64,000 nt of DNA from Streptomyces sp. NRRL S-455 (GCF_000717875.1 NZ_JOCT01000018.1:62001-126000); one strand, 5' to 3'; counted from the stretch's first letter, positions 26,893 through 38,687 are shown. Numbers and translations are program-made. The notes: generated by a model not told the origin, from the letters alone.

Positions 26893-28089
26893 TCACGCCC
26901 GCTGTTGACGCTGCGCCGCGATCTTCGACGACAGGCTGTAGATGTCGATGAAGCCCTTGGCCGCGGACTGGTCGAAGGTGTCGCCCGTGTCGTAGGTCGC
27001 GAGGTCGAAGTCGTACAGCGACTGCGCCGAGCGGCGACCGGTGACCACCGCGCGGCCGCCGTGCAGGGTCATCCGGATGTCTCCGGTGACGTACTGGCTC
27101 GCCTCGTCGACGAAGCCGTCCAGGGCGCGCTTGAGCGGGGAGAACCACTGGCCGTCGTAGACGAGCTCGCCCCAGCGCTGCTCGACCTGCCGCTTGTAGC
27201 GGGCGAGTTCGCGCTCGACGGTGACGCTCTCCAGCTCCTGGTGGGCGGTGATCAGCGCGATCGCTCCCGGAGCCTCGTACACCTCGCGCGACTTGATGCC
27301 GACGAGCCGGTCCTCGACCATGTCGATCCGGCCGACGCCCTGGGCGCCGGCGCGTTCGTTGAGCCGCTGGATCGCCTGCAGGACGGTGACGGACTCGCCG
27401 TCGACGGCGACCGGGACGCCCTGCTCGAAGGTGATGACCACCTCGTCGGGCTCGCGGGCGAGGGCCGGGTTCTCGGTGTACTCGTAGAGGTCCTCGATCG
27501 GCGCGTTCCAGATGTCCTCCAGGAAACCGGTCTCGATGGCGCGGCCGAAGACGTTCTGGTCGATGGAGTACGGCGACTTCCTGGTGGTCGCGATCGGCAG
27601 GCCCTTCTCCTCGCAGAAGGCGATGGCCTTGTCGCGGGTCATGGCGTAGTCGCGGACCGGGGCGATGCACTTCAGGTCGGGAGCGAGGGCGACGATGCCG
27701 GCCTCGAAGCGGACCTGGTCGTTGCCCTTGCCGGTGCAGCCGTGGGCGACCGTGGTGGCGCCGTGCTTCTCGGCTGCGGCGACGAGGTGCTTGACGATCA
27801 CCGGCCGGGAGAGAGCCGACACGAGCGGGTAACGGTCCATGTAGAGGGCGTTGGCCTTGATCGCCGGGAGGCAGTACTCCTCGGCGAACTCGTCCCTGGC
27901 GTCGGCGACTTCGGCCTCGACCGCACCGCAGGCGAGGGCTCGCTTGCGGATGACGTCCAGATCCTCACCGCCCTGGCCGACATCCACCGCTACCGCGATG
28001 ACCTCGGCGCCCGTCTCCTCGGCGATCCAGCCGATGGCGACGGAGGTGTCAAGACCGCCTGAGTAGGCGAGTACGACGCGCTCGGCCAC
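26893..28089 (-). CDS. argG: Argininosuccinate synthase
   Basis: A 398-residue enzyme joining citrulline and aspartate with ATP. The PP-loop motif [13 protein letters not shown] (residues 9-21) binds ATP, and [16 protein letters not shown] and KSPYSIDQN are hallmark segments. Length is normal for the family. It heads the argGH unit. ArgR-like boxes lie 33-66 bp upstream of its start, consistent with repression by arginine. Confidence 0.96.
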   Translation of the reverse strand: MAERVVLAYSGGLDTSVAIGWIAEETGAEVIAVAVDVGQGGEDLDVIRKRALACGAVEAEVADARDEFAEEYCLPAIKANALYMDRYPLVSALSRPVIVKHLVAAAEKHGATTVAHGCTGKGNDQVRFEAGIVALAPDLKCIAPVRDYAMTRDKAIAFCEEKGLPIATTRKSPYSIDQNVFGRAIETGFLEDIWNAPIEDLYEYTENPALAREPDEVVITFEQGVPVAVDGESVTVLQAIQRLNERAGAQGVGRIDMVEDRLVGIKSREVYEAPGAIALITAHQELESVTVERELARYKRQVEQRWGELVYDGQWFSPLKRALDGFVDEASQYVTGDIRMTLHGGRAVVTGRRSAQSLYDFDLATYDTGDTFDQSAAKGFIDIYSLSSKIAAQRQQRA

Positions 28090-28121
28090 GGGTTCTTCCC
28101 CTCATACTGCAACCACTGACA

Positions 28122-28155
28122 TGCATGAGTATGCAGTGTTCTGCATGATTCGTCA
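28122..28155. promoter_or_regulatory. ARG boxes upstream of argG
   Basis: TGCATGAGTATGCA (28122-28135) is an inverted repeat with 5-bp arms, followed six bases later by TGCATGATTCGTCA (28142-28155). Tandem imperfect palindromes with this spacing are the usual ArgR operators. A further TGCA-containing half site occurs near 28108. They lie just upstream of argG. Confidence 0.65.
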
Positions 28156-28311
28156 ATCCGCTGAGCAGGGGGCGGGGGCCTGCTTCCGGCCACGCGAGAG
28201 AAATTTGAAGATCCTTTGAACGCGAGAAATCGCTTACCCGTACCTCTCGCCGAACGCAGGCGCCGCGTTGCACCACCCACAACACCCCCCGACCCCGAGT
28301 GAGGCATCCGC

Positions 28312-28869
28312 ATGTCCAGGGCTCTTCCGAAGTACAACAAGCGTCGCGTCACGTTCATCGGCGGCGCCGCCGCGGTGGCGCTGTCCGGCACGGTGATCGC
28401 CGGCTTCGCCCTCGCCGGGGAGACGCCCGAGGGCGGCGGAAAGAACGCGCGGACGCTGGCCGGTCCCGGCAGCATCTCGTGCCCTGACGTCACCGGCCAG
28501 CTGCCGGCGATCCCCGCCTCGGCGCAGGCGGAGGTCGACCGCAACCTTGCCGATCTGAACAAGCAGATCGAGGAGGCCAACAAGCGCCTCGTCGACACCG
28601 TCGGCCAGGGCGGACCCAACTTCGTCCAGAACGCCATCCTCGGCCCGCTCGAGGCGCCGAGGCGGGAGCGGGTGCCGAGGCCGGAGCCGGCGCGGAAGCC
28701 GGAGCGGGCGCGGAGGCCGGGGCCGGGGAGGACGCGGGTGCGGGCGCGGGTGCGGGTGAGGCGGGGAACGCCGACGCGGGCACGATCAGCTGCCCGGACG
28801 TCGCCTCCCAGCTGCCGGCCGTCCCCGCCTCCGCGCAGGCGGAGGTCGACCGCAACCTGGGCGACCTGA
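28312..28869 (+). CDS. Secreted protein of unknown function, interrupted by a frameshift
   Basis: The intact frame gives MSRALPKYNKRRVTFIGGAA, a secretion signal, then a unit ISCPDVTGQLPAIP with coiled-coil-like sequence to NFVQNAILGPLE. After codon LE (about 28653) this frame turns into Arg/Pro-rich shadow and stops at 28869. The adjacent frame continues with Gly/Ala/Glu repeats and a second copy of the unit, so the natural protein probably ends at 29075. Function unknown. It diverges from argG. Either a real mutation or an assembly error is possible. Confidence 0.6.
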   Translation: MSRALPKYNKRRVTFIGGAAAVALSGTVIAGFALAGETPEGGGKNARTLAGPGSISCPDVTGQLPAIPASAQAEVDRNLADLNKQIEEANKRLVDTVGQGGPNFVQNAILGPLEAPRRERVPRPEPARKPERARRPGPGRTRVRARVRVRRGTPTRARSAARTSPPSCRPSPPPRRRRSTATWAT

Positions 28870-29075
28870 ACAAGCAGATCGAGGAGGCCAACAAGCGCCT
28901 CGTCGACACCGTCGGCCAGGGCGGACCCAACTTCGTCCAGAACGCCATCCTCGGCCCGCTCGAGCCCCGTTCGAGCGCCGGCCGGGGCGGCCACAGGCAG
29001 GCGCCGGGGGCGGGATCCGGCAGAGGTGACCGGATCCCGCAATTCCTTAGACGGTCGAAGGACTCGCGCCCATGA
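28652..29075 (+). pseudogene. Out-of-frame second half of the repeat-containing secreted protein
   Basis: In the frame one base behind the first half, the sequence reads GAEAGAGAEAG repeats, then ISCPDVASQLPAVP and a second copy of the roughly 55-residue unit ending NAILGPLE, and a basic tail closing at 29075. The two units are almost identical in DNA from GACCTGAACAAGCAGATCGA onwards. There is no ribosome site, so this part is only expressed if the frame is restored. Confidence 0.6.
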
Positions 29076-29084
29076 TCCTGAGGC

Positions 29085-29671
29085 ATGGGAACGACTCATG
29101 AGGCCATAGAAGGCCGGCTCCGCTCGTTCATCGAGGCGCAGCCGGTCTTCTTCACCGCCACCGCTCCCCTGTCCGCCGACGGCACGGTCAACCTCTCCCC
29201 AAGGGCCTCAAGGGCTCTCTGGTGGTGCTCGACGAGCACACCGTGGCCTATCTCGACTTCGCCGACTCCAACGCCGAGACCATCGCCCACCTACGGGAGA
29301 ACGGGCGGATCACCCTGATGTGGTGCGCCTTCCAGGGGCCGCCGAACATCGTGCGGGTGCACGGCAAGGGCGAGCCGGTGTTCCGCGACGAGCCGCGGTT
29401 CGGAGAACTGCTCGCGCACTTCCCGGACATCGACCCGACACAGCACGGCCTGCGCGCGATCATCGTCGTCACAGCCGAACTCGTCCGCGACACCTGCGGC
29501 TACGCGGTGCCCTTCATGGCGTACGAGGCGGAGCGCGATCTGGACGGCAAGCGTTTCGCCCGTGAGGACGACGCCTCGCTGAGCGCCTACTTCACCAAGA
29601 AGGAGCACATCGCGACCAGCCTGGACGGACTACCCGGGCTGCCGTTGCCGCTGCCTCCCTCTACGGTCTGA
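29085..29671 (+). pseudogene. PNPOx-like (pyridoxamine 5'-phosphate oxidase family) gene with a one-base frameshift
   Basis: The frame from ATG 29085 reads MGTTHEAIEGRLRSFIEAQP to VNLSP, then fails. The next frame continues exactly from KGLKGSLVVLDEHTVAYLDF to the stop at 29671. The break is a run of four C at 29197-29200 where five would restore VNLSPKGLKG. The 195-residue restored product is an FMN-binding split-barrel protein of the PNPOx group, of unknown substrate. A dropped C in a homopolymer is a common sequencing error, so the gene may be intact in the organism. Confidence 0.75.
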
Positions 29672-29674
29672 GGC

Positions 29675-30376
29675 ATGCGCCCCGGTGCCGTCGCCCTCGC
29701 CGTCTCCTCCCTCGTCGTGCTCGGCGTCGGGCCCCCGCCCCCCTCGTCACAGCCACTGCCGGCCCGGATGGCGGACACCGGCGGCGGCACCCAGCTGATC
29801 ACCGCGGTGGCGCCGAGGTCCACCTCGACGACGGGCACCGTCACCTGGTGGGACCGCAGGGGCGGACGGTGGGTGAAGGCGGGCTCCACACGCGCCCGCT
29901 TCGGGGCGAACGGGCTGGCCCAGGGCGCCTCCCGCAAGCAGGGCACGAACACGACACCCACGGGTCTTTACGGCCTGCCGTACGCCTTCGGCATCGAGGC
30001 GGCGCCGCGCGGGACGGCGTACCGGTACCGCCGGGTGCACCGGGACTCCTGGTGGTGCCAGGACAACGAGTCCCGCTCCTACAACCGCTGGACCGAGCCC
30101 CGCGCGGCCGACTGCCGGGCCGCCGAGTCCGAGCACCTGATCACCTACGGGGAGCGGTACGCGCACGCGCTCGTCATCGGCTTCAACTACCGCCGTCCCG
30201 TACGGGGGCGCGGGGCCGGCATCTTCCTGCACGTCCACGGCCGCGGGGCGACAGCCGGTTGCGTTTCCGTGCCGAAGGAGGCGATGCGGCGGATCCTGAC
30301 GTGGGCCGACCCGGCGCGGCGCCCTCACATCGCGGTCGGGACGACGAGCGGCGCCACGGCCGTCACCCGGTACTAG
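29675..30376 (+). CDS. Secreted L,D-transpeptidase-family (YkuD-like) protein
   Basis: A 233-residue protein with an N-terminal signal (AVALAVSSLVVLGVG). The C-terminal half holds HVHGRGATAGCVSVP, which fits the YkuD HG...GC active-site arrangement, with Cys as nucleophile. Related small Streptomyces proteins carry this catalytic core without a peptidoglycan-binding domain. It could form or trim peptidoglycan cross-links, but the His spacing is non-classical. It begins 4 nt after the PNPOx-like stop. Confidence 0.75.
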   Translation: MRPGAVALAVSSLVVLGVGPPPPSSQPLPARMADTGGGTQLITAVAPRSTSTTGTVTWWDRRGGRWVKAGSTRARFGANGLAQGASRKQGTNTTPTGLYGLPYAFGIEAAPRGTAYRYRRVHRDSWWCQDNESRSYNRWTEPRAADCRAAESEHLITYGERYAHALVIGFNYRRPVRGRGAGIFLHVHGRGATAGCVSVPKEAMRRILTWADPARRPHIAVGTTSGATAVTRY

Positions 30377-30512
30377 GGCCGGCAGACCACCCGGGCACCC
30401 AGACGTGTTACCCCCGGTCACGCCTGTGCGCACATGACTCGGCACGTGGCTGAACACTCCCGTGTCCCGGCACGTATCTGTGGGCCAAGGGTCAAGTCCC
30501 CACGGAGGAACC

Positions 30513-31895
30513 GTGACCACCACGCTCGCAGGCGGACGTGCCGCCCGCCGCCAGACGATGCGCCGCATCCGCCCGCGCCGCTCCCCGGCCGTCCCGCTGC
30601 TGATCGCCCTGGCGGCCGGTGCGGCGGCCGTGCTGTGGCTGTGGTGGGACAACACACCGTCCCTCGCGGACACCTCGAGCAAGATCCTGGCCGCGGGCCG
30701 GATCACCGGACTGCTCGCCGGCTACCTGATGGCGCTCGTGGTGCTCCAGATGGCCCGGGTGCCGGCGCTGGAGCGGCGGGTGGGCAGCGACCGGGTCGCG
30801 CGCTGGCACGCCATGAGCGGCCGCTACACGCTCTGCCTGGTCCTCGCCCATGTCTTCCTCACCATGTGGGGCTACGCCCTCCAGGCGGGCAAGGGGCTCG
30901 GCGACATCGTCCAGCAGACCATCGACTCCATCAACCAGCTGCCGGACATGGGCAAGGCCGCCATCGGCACGGGCCTGCTGTTCGTCATCGGGATCCTGTC
31001 GATCGGCGGGGTCCGCCGGCTGATCGGGTACGACACCTGGTACCACGTGCACCTGCTGACGTACGCCTCGGTGTACATGACGTTCTGGCACCAGATCACC
31101 ACCGGCAACGAGTTCGCCGTCGAGCCCGCCGCGAAGACCTTCTGGTACGGGCTGTACGGGGTGGTGACCGCGCTGGTGCTCTGGTACCGGATCCTCACCC
31201 CGATCCGGCTGAACCTGCGGCACCGTATGCGCGTCGCGGCCGTCATCGAGGAGACCCCGGGCATCGTGTCCGTGCTGATCAGCGGGCGCAAGCTGCACCG
31301 GATGGGCGCGGAGGCCGGGCACTTCTTCCGCTGGCGGTTCAAGGCACCGGGCATGCGCTTCAGTTCGCACCCCTACTCGCTGTCGGCGGCGCCCCGCCCG
31401 GACATGCTGCGGATCACCGTCAAGGCGATCGGTGACCACACCTCCCGGCTGCGTGACCTCGAGCCCGGCACCAAGGTGTGGGCCGAGGGCCCGTACGGCG
31501 CGATGACCGCCCAGCGCCGCAGCCGCGGCAAGGTGCTGCTGGTCGCGGGCGGTGTCGGCATCACCCCGATGCGGGCGCTGTTCGAGACGCTGCCGGGCGC
31601 GTCCGGCGACATCACCCTGCTCTACCGGGCCAACACCACCCAGGACCTGGCGCTGTGGGGCGAACTCGCGAAGATCGCCGAGGAGCGCGGAGCCCGGCTG
31701 ATGTACGCGGTCAACAGCCCGGACGGGGAACGCCCCGACATCTCCGCGGAATCCCTCCAGCGGAAGATCCCGGACATCGACAACCACGACGTCTTCATGT
31801 GCGGGCCGCCCGGCTTCGCGCAGTCGGTGTACGAGGCACTGCGCGGCGCGGGAGTCCCCGCCCGCCGTATCCATCACGAGTCGTTCGAGATGTGA
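30513..31895 (+). CDS. Ferric-reductase-like transmembrane flavoprotein (FAD/NAD-binding oxidoreductase)
   Basis: A 460-residue protein from GTG 30513, preceded by GGAGGAACC. The N-terminal half has about six membrane helices with haem-ligand-like histidines in RWHAMSGRYTLCLVLAHVFL and YHVHLLTYASVYMTFWHQ. The C-terminal half is a ferredoxin-NADP-reductase-type domain: HPYSLSAAP binds FAD, VAGGVGITPMRALFE binds NAD(P) and FMCGPPGFAQSV is the terminal cofactor motif. It probably passes electrons from NAD(P)H through haem to the outer face, to the FMN-binding protein encoded next. Confidence 0.88.
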   Translation: MTTTLAGGRAARRQTMRRIRPRRSPAVPLLIALAAGAAAVLWLWWDNTPSLADTSSKILAAGRITGLLAGYLMALVVLQMARVPALERRVGSDRVARWHAMSGRYTLCLVLAHVFLTMWGYALQAGKGLGDIVQQTIDSINQLPDMGKAAIGTGLLFVIGILSIGGVRRLIGYDTWYHVHLLTYASVYMTFWHQITTGNEFAVEPAAKTFWYGLYGVVTALVLWYRILTPIRLNLRHRMRVAAVIEETPGIVSVLISGRKLHRMGAEAGHFFRWRFKAPGMRFSSHPYSLSAAPRPDMLRITVKAIGDHTSRLRDLEPGTKVWAEGPYGAMTAQRRSRGKVLLVAGGVGITPMRALFETLPGASGDITLLYRANTTQDLALWGELAKIAEERGARLMYAVNSPDGERPDISAESLQRKIPDIDNHDVFMCGPPGFAQSVYEALRGAGVPARRIHHESFEM

Positions 31896-31934
31896 GCGAC
31901 GGGACATCAACGGCCCTTCAGGAGCTTGAGGAAC

Positions 31935-32781
31935 ATGAAGAAGAGTCACCCCGTCCGGCGTGCCGTGCTCGCCGGCGCAGCCACCGTCTCCGGCATCGTG
32001 CTGCTGCTGTCCATGAAGCCGGCCTCCGACCCGGGCGGCGCCCAGGCCGCGGGCGGTCAGGTCCCGCCCGCGGCGGCCGGTCAGGCCCCGCAGGGCGGCG
32101 TGAACGGCGCGGTCACCGGGGACGCGGCGCAGACCGAGTACGGCGCGGTGCAGGTCCGCCTGACCATGAGCAACGGCAAGATCACCCAGGCCGAGGCGGT
32201 GCAGGCGCCCAAGGGCGGGCGCAGCGACCAGATCACCGCCAGCTCGGTGCCCCGCCTCAACCAGGCGGCGGTCGCCGCGCAGAGCGCGGACATCGACGCC
32301 GTCTCCGGGGCGACGTACACCAGCGCCGGTTACAAGAAGTCCCTCCAGTCGGCGCTGGACAAGGCCAAGGCCTCGGCGGGCGCCTCGCAGGGCTCGGGCA
32401 ACGCCCAGACGGTCACGGGTGACGTGGCGCAGACGCAGTACGGGCCGGTGCAGGTCCGTATCACGGTCGCCGGCGGGAAGATCACCAAGGCCGAGGCCGT
32501 CCAGGCCCCCAAGGGCGGACGCAGCGACCAGATCACCTCCTCCTCGGTCCCCCGCCTCAACCAGGCGCGCGGGCTCCGGCGCGGGCAGCGCCCAGGCCAG
32601 GACCGTCACGGGCAGTGTCGCGCAGACGGAGTACGGTCCGGTCCAGGTCCGCATCACCGTGGCCGGCGGGAAGATCACCAAGGCCGAGGCCGTCCAGGCC
32701 CCCAAGGGCGGACGCAGCGACCAGATCACCTCCTCCTCGGTCCCCCGCCTCAACCAGGCGCTGGACCAGGCCGGTGGCTGA
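31935..32781 (+). CDS. Extracytoplasmic FMN-binding-domain protein, frameshifted at a repeat
   Basis: ATG at 31935 follows GGAGCTTGAGG. A signal/anchor (VRRAVLAGAATVSGIVLLLS) precedes repeated FMN-binding domains (PF04205). Unit 1 is complete and has VSGATYTSAGY, whose Thr (codon 32313) is the expected covalent FMN site. Unit 2 breaks at about 32568 into another frame, and unit 3 ends LNQALDQAGG at 32781; neither has an SGAT motif. About 98 nt are identical between units 2 and 3, so repeat collapse in assembly is a strong alternative to real deletion. The first frame otherwise runs on to 32993. Confidence 0.7.
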
Positions 32782-33577
32782 CACGGTGGCCGACTCCGCA
32801 CAGGCTCCCGCCGCGGTGCGTCATGTGGAGGAGACGATGGGGACCGTCTTCTCCTTCGACGTCCGCGGCGGGGAACCGGCCGCCGTGCGCGCGGCGGTGG
32901 ACGAGGCGGTGGCCGGGCTGCACCGGGTCGACGAGGTGTTCAGCACCTATCGCGAGGACAGCCAGATCTCCCGGCTGCAGCGCGGCGAACTGACCGTCGA
33001 GGAGTGCGACCCCGAGGTCGCCGAGGTACTGGAGCTGGCCGCCGAGGCGGAGCGGCTGAGCGACGGCTGGTTCAGCACGTCGTACCAGGGCCGCCTCGAT
33101 CCGACCGGCATCGTCAAGGGCTGGGCGGTCGAGCGGGCGGCGCGGCGGCTGGCGCGTACGCCCGGCGTGAGCGGGGTGAACATCAACGGCGGCGGCGACG
33201 TGCAGATGCTCGGCGCGCCGGAGGCGCAGCGGCCGTGGCGGGTCGGGGTGTCGGACCCGCTGCGTCCGGGGGGCCTCGCGGCGGTCGTCACGGCGGCCGG
33301 GGTTGATGAGCTGGCGGTGGCCACGTCCGGTACCGCGGAGCGGGGCGCGCACATCCTCGACCCGCGTACGGGGCGTTCGGCCGTGACCGACCTGGTCGCC
33401 GTGACCGTGGTGGGGCCGCGGCTGACGTGGGCGGACTGCTGGGCGACGGCGGCGTTCGCGATGGGGTCGCGGGAGGGGCTGGCGTGGCTGGAGTCGCTGC
33501 CGGGGGTTGAGGCGTTACTCATCACGGCGGGTGACGAGGTGCGCTGCACTGGGGGGCTGGCAGCGAGGCTGGGGTGA
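32774..33577 (+). CDS. apbE: FAD:protein FMN transferase (ApbE family)
   Basis: A 267-residue enzyme from GTG 32774, overlapping the FMN-binding gene by 8 nt. Motifs GIVKGWAVERAA, VNINGGGDVQMLG, HILDPRTGRSAVTD and WADCWATAAFAMG match the substrate and Mg sites of ApbE. It attaches FMN from FAD to a threonine in an SGAT-type motif, and the neighbouring FMN-binding protein is the obvious target. No signal peptide is evident. A rare TTA leucine codon at 33515 suggests dependence on bldA tRNA. Confidence 0.88.
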   Translation: MADTVADSAQAPAAVRHVEETMGTVFSFDVRGGEPAAVRAAVDEAVAGLHRVDEVFSTYREDSQISRLQRGELTVEECDPEVAEVLELAAEAERLSDGWFSTSYQGRLDPTGIVKGWAVERAARRLARTPGVSGVNINGGGDVQMLGAPEAQRPWRVGVSDPLRPGGLAAVVTAAGVDELAVATSGTAERGAHILDPRTGRSAVTDLVAVTVVGPRLTWADCWATAAFAMGSREGLAWLESLPGVEALLITAGDEVRCTGGLAARLG

Positions 33578-33605
33578 GTGGGGGCCGGGGCGGGGCGTTG
33601 CGCAA

Positions 33606-33694
33606 CCCGGCGGCGCGGGGTGCCGCTGCGCACACCCTCCCCCAAGCTCTCGGCTCCGCTCGAGCAGCGGGGACCCCCATCGCCCCAGCGGCAC
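33606..33694. repeat. Dispersed 89-bp intergenic palindromic repeat, copy 2
   Basis: Colinear with 2236-2324, same orientation, about four mismatches. The pairing ends GTGCCGCTG and CAGCGGCAC are conserved. It lies between the convergent apbE and argR genes and could act as a transcript end. Confidence 0.75.
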
Positions 33695-33721
33695 GACTGC
33701 CCGCAGCTGAGTTGGCTTCTT

Positions 33722-33751
33722 GGGGGCGCGGGGAACTGCGCGATCAGCCAC
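33722..33751. repeat. Dispersed GGGGCGCGGGGAACTGCGCG repeat
   Basis: The element GGGGCGCGGGGAACTGCGCG followed by ATCAGCCAC is one of about five related copies in the window. It lies 43 bp beyond the argR stop, 27 bp after the 89-bp repeat, so the apbE/argR junction carries both families. Confidence 0.65.
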
Positions 33752-33793
33752 AGTCCACCCGCACACCACCACAGGCCCGCATCCCTACGGCGC

Positions 33794-34339
33794 TCAGTGC
33801 CCGTTCTGCGCCAGCCTCAGCAGGTGATCCGCCAGCGCCTGCCCCCCGACAGGGTCCCGGCTGATCAACAGCAACGTGTCGTCACCGGCGATCGTCCCCA
33901 GGATGTCGTGCAGCTCCGCCTGGTCGATCGCCGAGGCCAGGAACTGCGCCGCCCCCGGAGGGGTGCGCAGGACCACGAGATTCGCCGAAGCCTCCGCCGA
34001 GATCAGCAGCTCCTGCGACAGCCGCCGCATCCGCTCCTCCTTCGCCGACCCGCCCAGCGGCGCGCGCGGCGTGCGGAAACCGCCCTCGCTCGGCACCGCG
34101 TAGATCAGGTCACCGTCGGCGTTGCGGATCTTCACCGCGTTCAGCTCGTCCAGGTCCCGGGAGAGCGTCGCCTGCGTGACGCTCAGCCCGTCGTCGGCGA
34201 GCAGCTTCGCCAGCTGGCTCTGCGACCGCACGGGCTGCCGGTTGAGGATGTCCACGATCCGGCGGTGGCGTGCGGTGCGGGTCTGCGGCACGGCGGGCCC
34301 GTTCGCCCCCGGCTGCTCGTGGTCCTGCGCCTGGCTCAT
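33794..34339 (-). CDS. argR: Arginine repressor
   Basis: A 181-residue regulator from [15 protein letters not shown]. The N-terminal winged helix contains the ArgR signature [19 protein letters not shown]. The C-terminal domain, [20 protein letters not shown] with [12 protein letters not shown], is the hexamerising arginine-binding part; GDD contacts the ligand. It is last in argCJBDR and probably autoregulates through the ARG box upstream of argC as well as controlling argGH. Confidence 0.94.
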   Translation of the reverse strand: MSQAQDHEQPGANGPAVPQTRTARHRRIVDILNRQPVRSQSQLAKLLADDGLSVTQATLSRDLDELNAVKIRNADGDLIYAVPSEGGFRTPRAPLGGSAKEERMRRLSQELLISAEASANLVVLRTPPGAAQFLASAIDQAELHDILGTIAGDDTLLLISRDPVGGQALADHLLRLAQNGH

Positions 34340-34346
34340 CGTCGTC

Positions 34347-35579
34347 TCATTCCCCGGATCGTCCGTCCCCGTAGGCTGCGTCGAGGACGCCGGGCAGCGC
34401 CCGGAGGAAAGCGTCCACCTCGGCATCGGCGATGTTCAGCGGCGGCATGAGCCGTACGACATCGGGGGCGGGCGCGTTCACCAGGAGACCGGCGTCCTGA
34501 GCCGCCTGCTGCACCTGGGGCGCGAGCGGCTCGGTGAGCACGATACCCAGGAGGAGGCCCGAGCCCCGGACGAAATCGATCAATCGGTGGCCGAGGCCCT
34601 CGATCCCGTCGCGCAGCTTCTCGCTCTGCCGCTTGACGTTCTCCAGCAGCCCCTCGTTCTCGATGGTGTCGAGGACGGCGAGCCCGGCGGCGCAGGCGAC
34701 GGGGTTGCCACCGAAGGTCGTGCCGTGGTGGCCGGGCCGGAGCAGCTCGGCGGCCCGCCCGAAGGCGACGGTCGCGCCGAGCGGCAGTCCGCCGCCGAGG
34801 CCCTTGGCGAGGGTCACGACATCGGGCAGCACACCCTCGTGGGCCTGGTACTCGAACCAGTGCCCGGTCCGGCCGACGCCGGTCTGCACCTCGTCGAGGA
34901 CGAGCAGCGCCCCGGTCGCGGCGGTGATCGCGCGGGCCGCCTTGAGATAGCCGGCGGGCGGGACCACGACCCCGTTCTCGCCCTGGACCGGCTCGATGAC
35001 GACGAGGGCGGTCTCCTCCGTCACCGCGGCGGCCAGGGCCTGCGCGTCGCCGTACGGTACGTGCGTGACGTCGCCGGGCAGCGGCAGGAAGGGTTCCTGC
35101 TTGCCGGGCTGGCCGGTGAGCGCGAGGGCGCCCATGGTGCGGCCGTGGAAGCCGCCCTGGGTGGCGACCATGTGGGTCCGGCCGGTGAGCCGGCCGATCT
35201 TGAAGGCGCCCTCGTTGGCCTCGGCTCCGGAGTTGCAGAAGTAGACCTTGCCGTCGCGGCCGAAGAGCCGCAGCAGCCGCTCGGCGAGCGCGACCGGCGG
35301 CTCGGCGACGAACAGGTTGGAGACGTGGCCGAGGGAGGCGATCTGCCGGCTCACGGCCTCGACGATCGCCGGGTGGGCGTGGCCGAGCGCGTTGACCGCG
35401 ATGCCGCCGACGAAGTCCAGGTACTGGTTGCCGTCGGCGTCCCACAGCTTCGTGCCCTCGCCGCGGACGAGCGGGAGCCTCGGGGTGCCGTAGTTGTTCA
35501 TGAGCGCGCCCTGCCACCGCGCGGTCAGTTCCTGATTGCCCGCGACGTTGCCCGTGACCTTGTCCACGGCGTTGTTCAC
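34347..35579 (-). CDS. argD: Acetylornithine aminotransferase
   Basis: A 410-residue PLP enzyme starting with GTG at 35579 ([16 protein letters not shown]), overlapping the argB stop by 4 nt. The PLP lysine lies in [20 protein letters not shown], and [20 protein letters not shown] is the class-III signature. It converts N-acetylglutamate semialdehyde to N-acetylornithine. Seven nucleotides separate its stop from argR. Confidence 0.94.
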   Translation of the reverse strand: MNNAVDKVTGNVAGNQELTARWQGALMNNYGTPRLPLVRGEGTKLWDADGNQYLDFVGGIAVNALGHAHPAIVEAVSRQIASLGHVSNLFVAEPPVALAERLLRLFGRDGKVYFCNSGAEANEGAFKIGRLTGRTHMVATQGGFHGRTMGALALTGQPGKQEPFLPLPGDVTHVPYGDAQALAAAVTEETALVVIEPVQGENGVVVPPAGYLKAARAITAATGALLVLDEVQTGVGRTGHWFEYQAHEGVLPDVVTLAKGLGGGLPLGATVAFGRAAELLRPGHHGTTFGGNPVACAAGLAVLDTIENEGLLENVKRQSEKLRDGIEGLGHRLIDFVRGSGLLLGIVLTEPLAPQVQQAAQDAGLLVNAPAPDVVRLMPPLNIADAEVDAFLRALPGVLDAAYGDGRSGE

Positions 35580-36498
35580 GACTCCCCCTGTTCGCCCGGT
35601 CCGCCGGGCTTCTCGTCGGGCACGACCATCGTGCCGATGCCTTCGTCGGTGAAGATCTCCAGCAGGATCGAGTGCTGGACCCGGCCGTCGATGACGCGGG
35701 CGGTGGTGACGCCGTTGCGCACGGCGTGCAGGCAGCCCTCCATCTTCGGCACCATGCCGGAGGACAGGTCGGGCAGCAGCCGCTCCAGCTCGGAGGCGGT
35801 GAGGCGGCTGATCACCTCGTCGCTGTGCGGCCAGTCCTCGTAGAGTCCCTCGACGTCCGTGAGGACCATGAGGGTTTCGGCGTCCAGTGCAGCAGCGAGT
35901 GCCGCAGCCGCCGTATCAGCATTGACGTTGTAGACATGTCCGTCGTCCTGGGAGCGGGCGATGGAGGAGACGACCGGGATGCGGCCGTCGGCGAGGAGGG
36001 CCTCGATCGCGCCCGTGTCGATCGCGGTGATCTCGCCCACCCGCCCGATGTCGACGAGCTCGCCGTCGATCTCGGGCTGGTGCTTGGTGGCGGTGATGGT
36101 GTGCGCGTCCTCGCCCGTCAGGCCGACGGCGAGCGGCCCGTGCTGGTTGAGCAGCCCGACCAGTTCGCGCTGCACCTGACCGGCCAGCACCATCCGTACG
36201 ACGTCCATGGCGTCCTCGGTGGTCACCCTGAGGCCCGCCTTGAACTCGCTGACGATGCCGTGTTGATCGAGCGCCCGACTGATCTGCGGGCCGCCGCCGT
36301 GCACCACGACGGGCTTGAGGCCGGCGTGGTGCAGGAACACCACGTCCTGGGCGAAGGCGGCCTTGAGGTCCTCGTCGACCATGGCGTTGCCGCCGAACTT
36401 GATGACGACGGTCTTGCCGTTGTGCCGGACCAGCCAGGGCAGCGCCTCGATGAGGATCTGGGCCTTGGGGAGGGCGGTGTGCTTCCGCGTCGGACTGC

Positions 36499-36502
<4 letters not shown>
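35576..36502 (-). CDS. argB: Acetylglutamate kinase
   Basis: A 308-residue amino-acid kinase from [20 protein letters not shown]. The ATP-binding KFGGNAM and the substrate motif [16 protein letters not shown] are intact. It phosphorylates N-acetylglutamate and is usually feedback-inhibited by arginine; the N-terminal helix associated with that inhibition ([20 protein letters not shown]) is present. ATG overlaps the argJ stop as ATGA. Confidence 0.95.
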
Positions 36503-38687
<2,185 letters not shown>

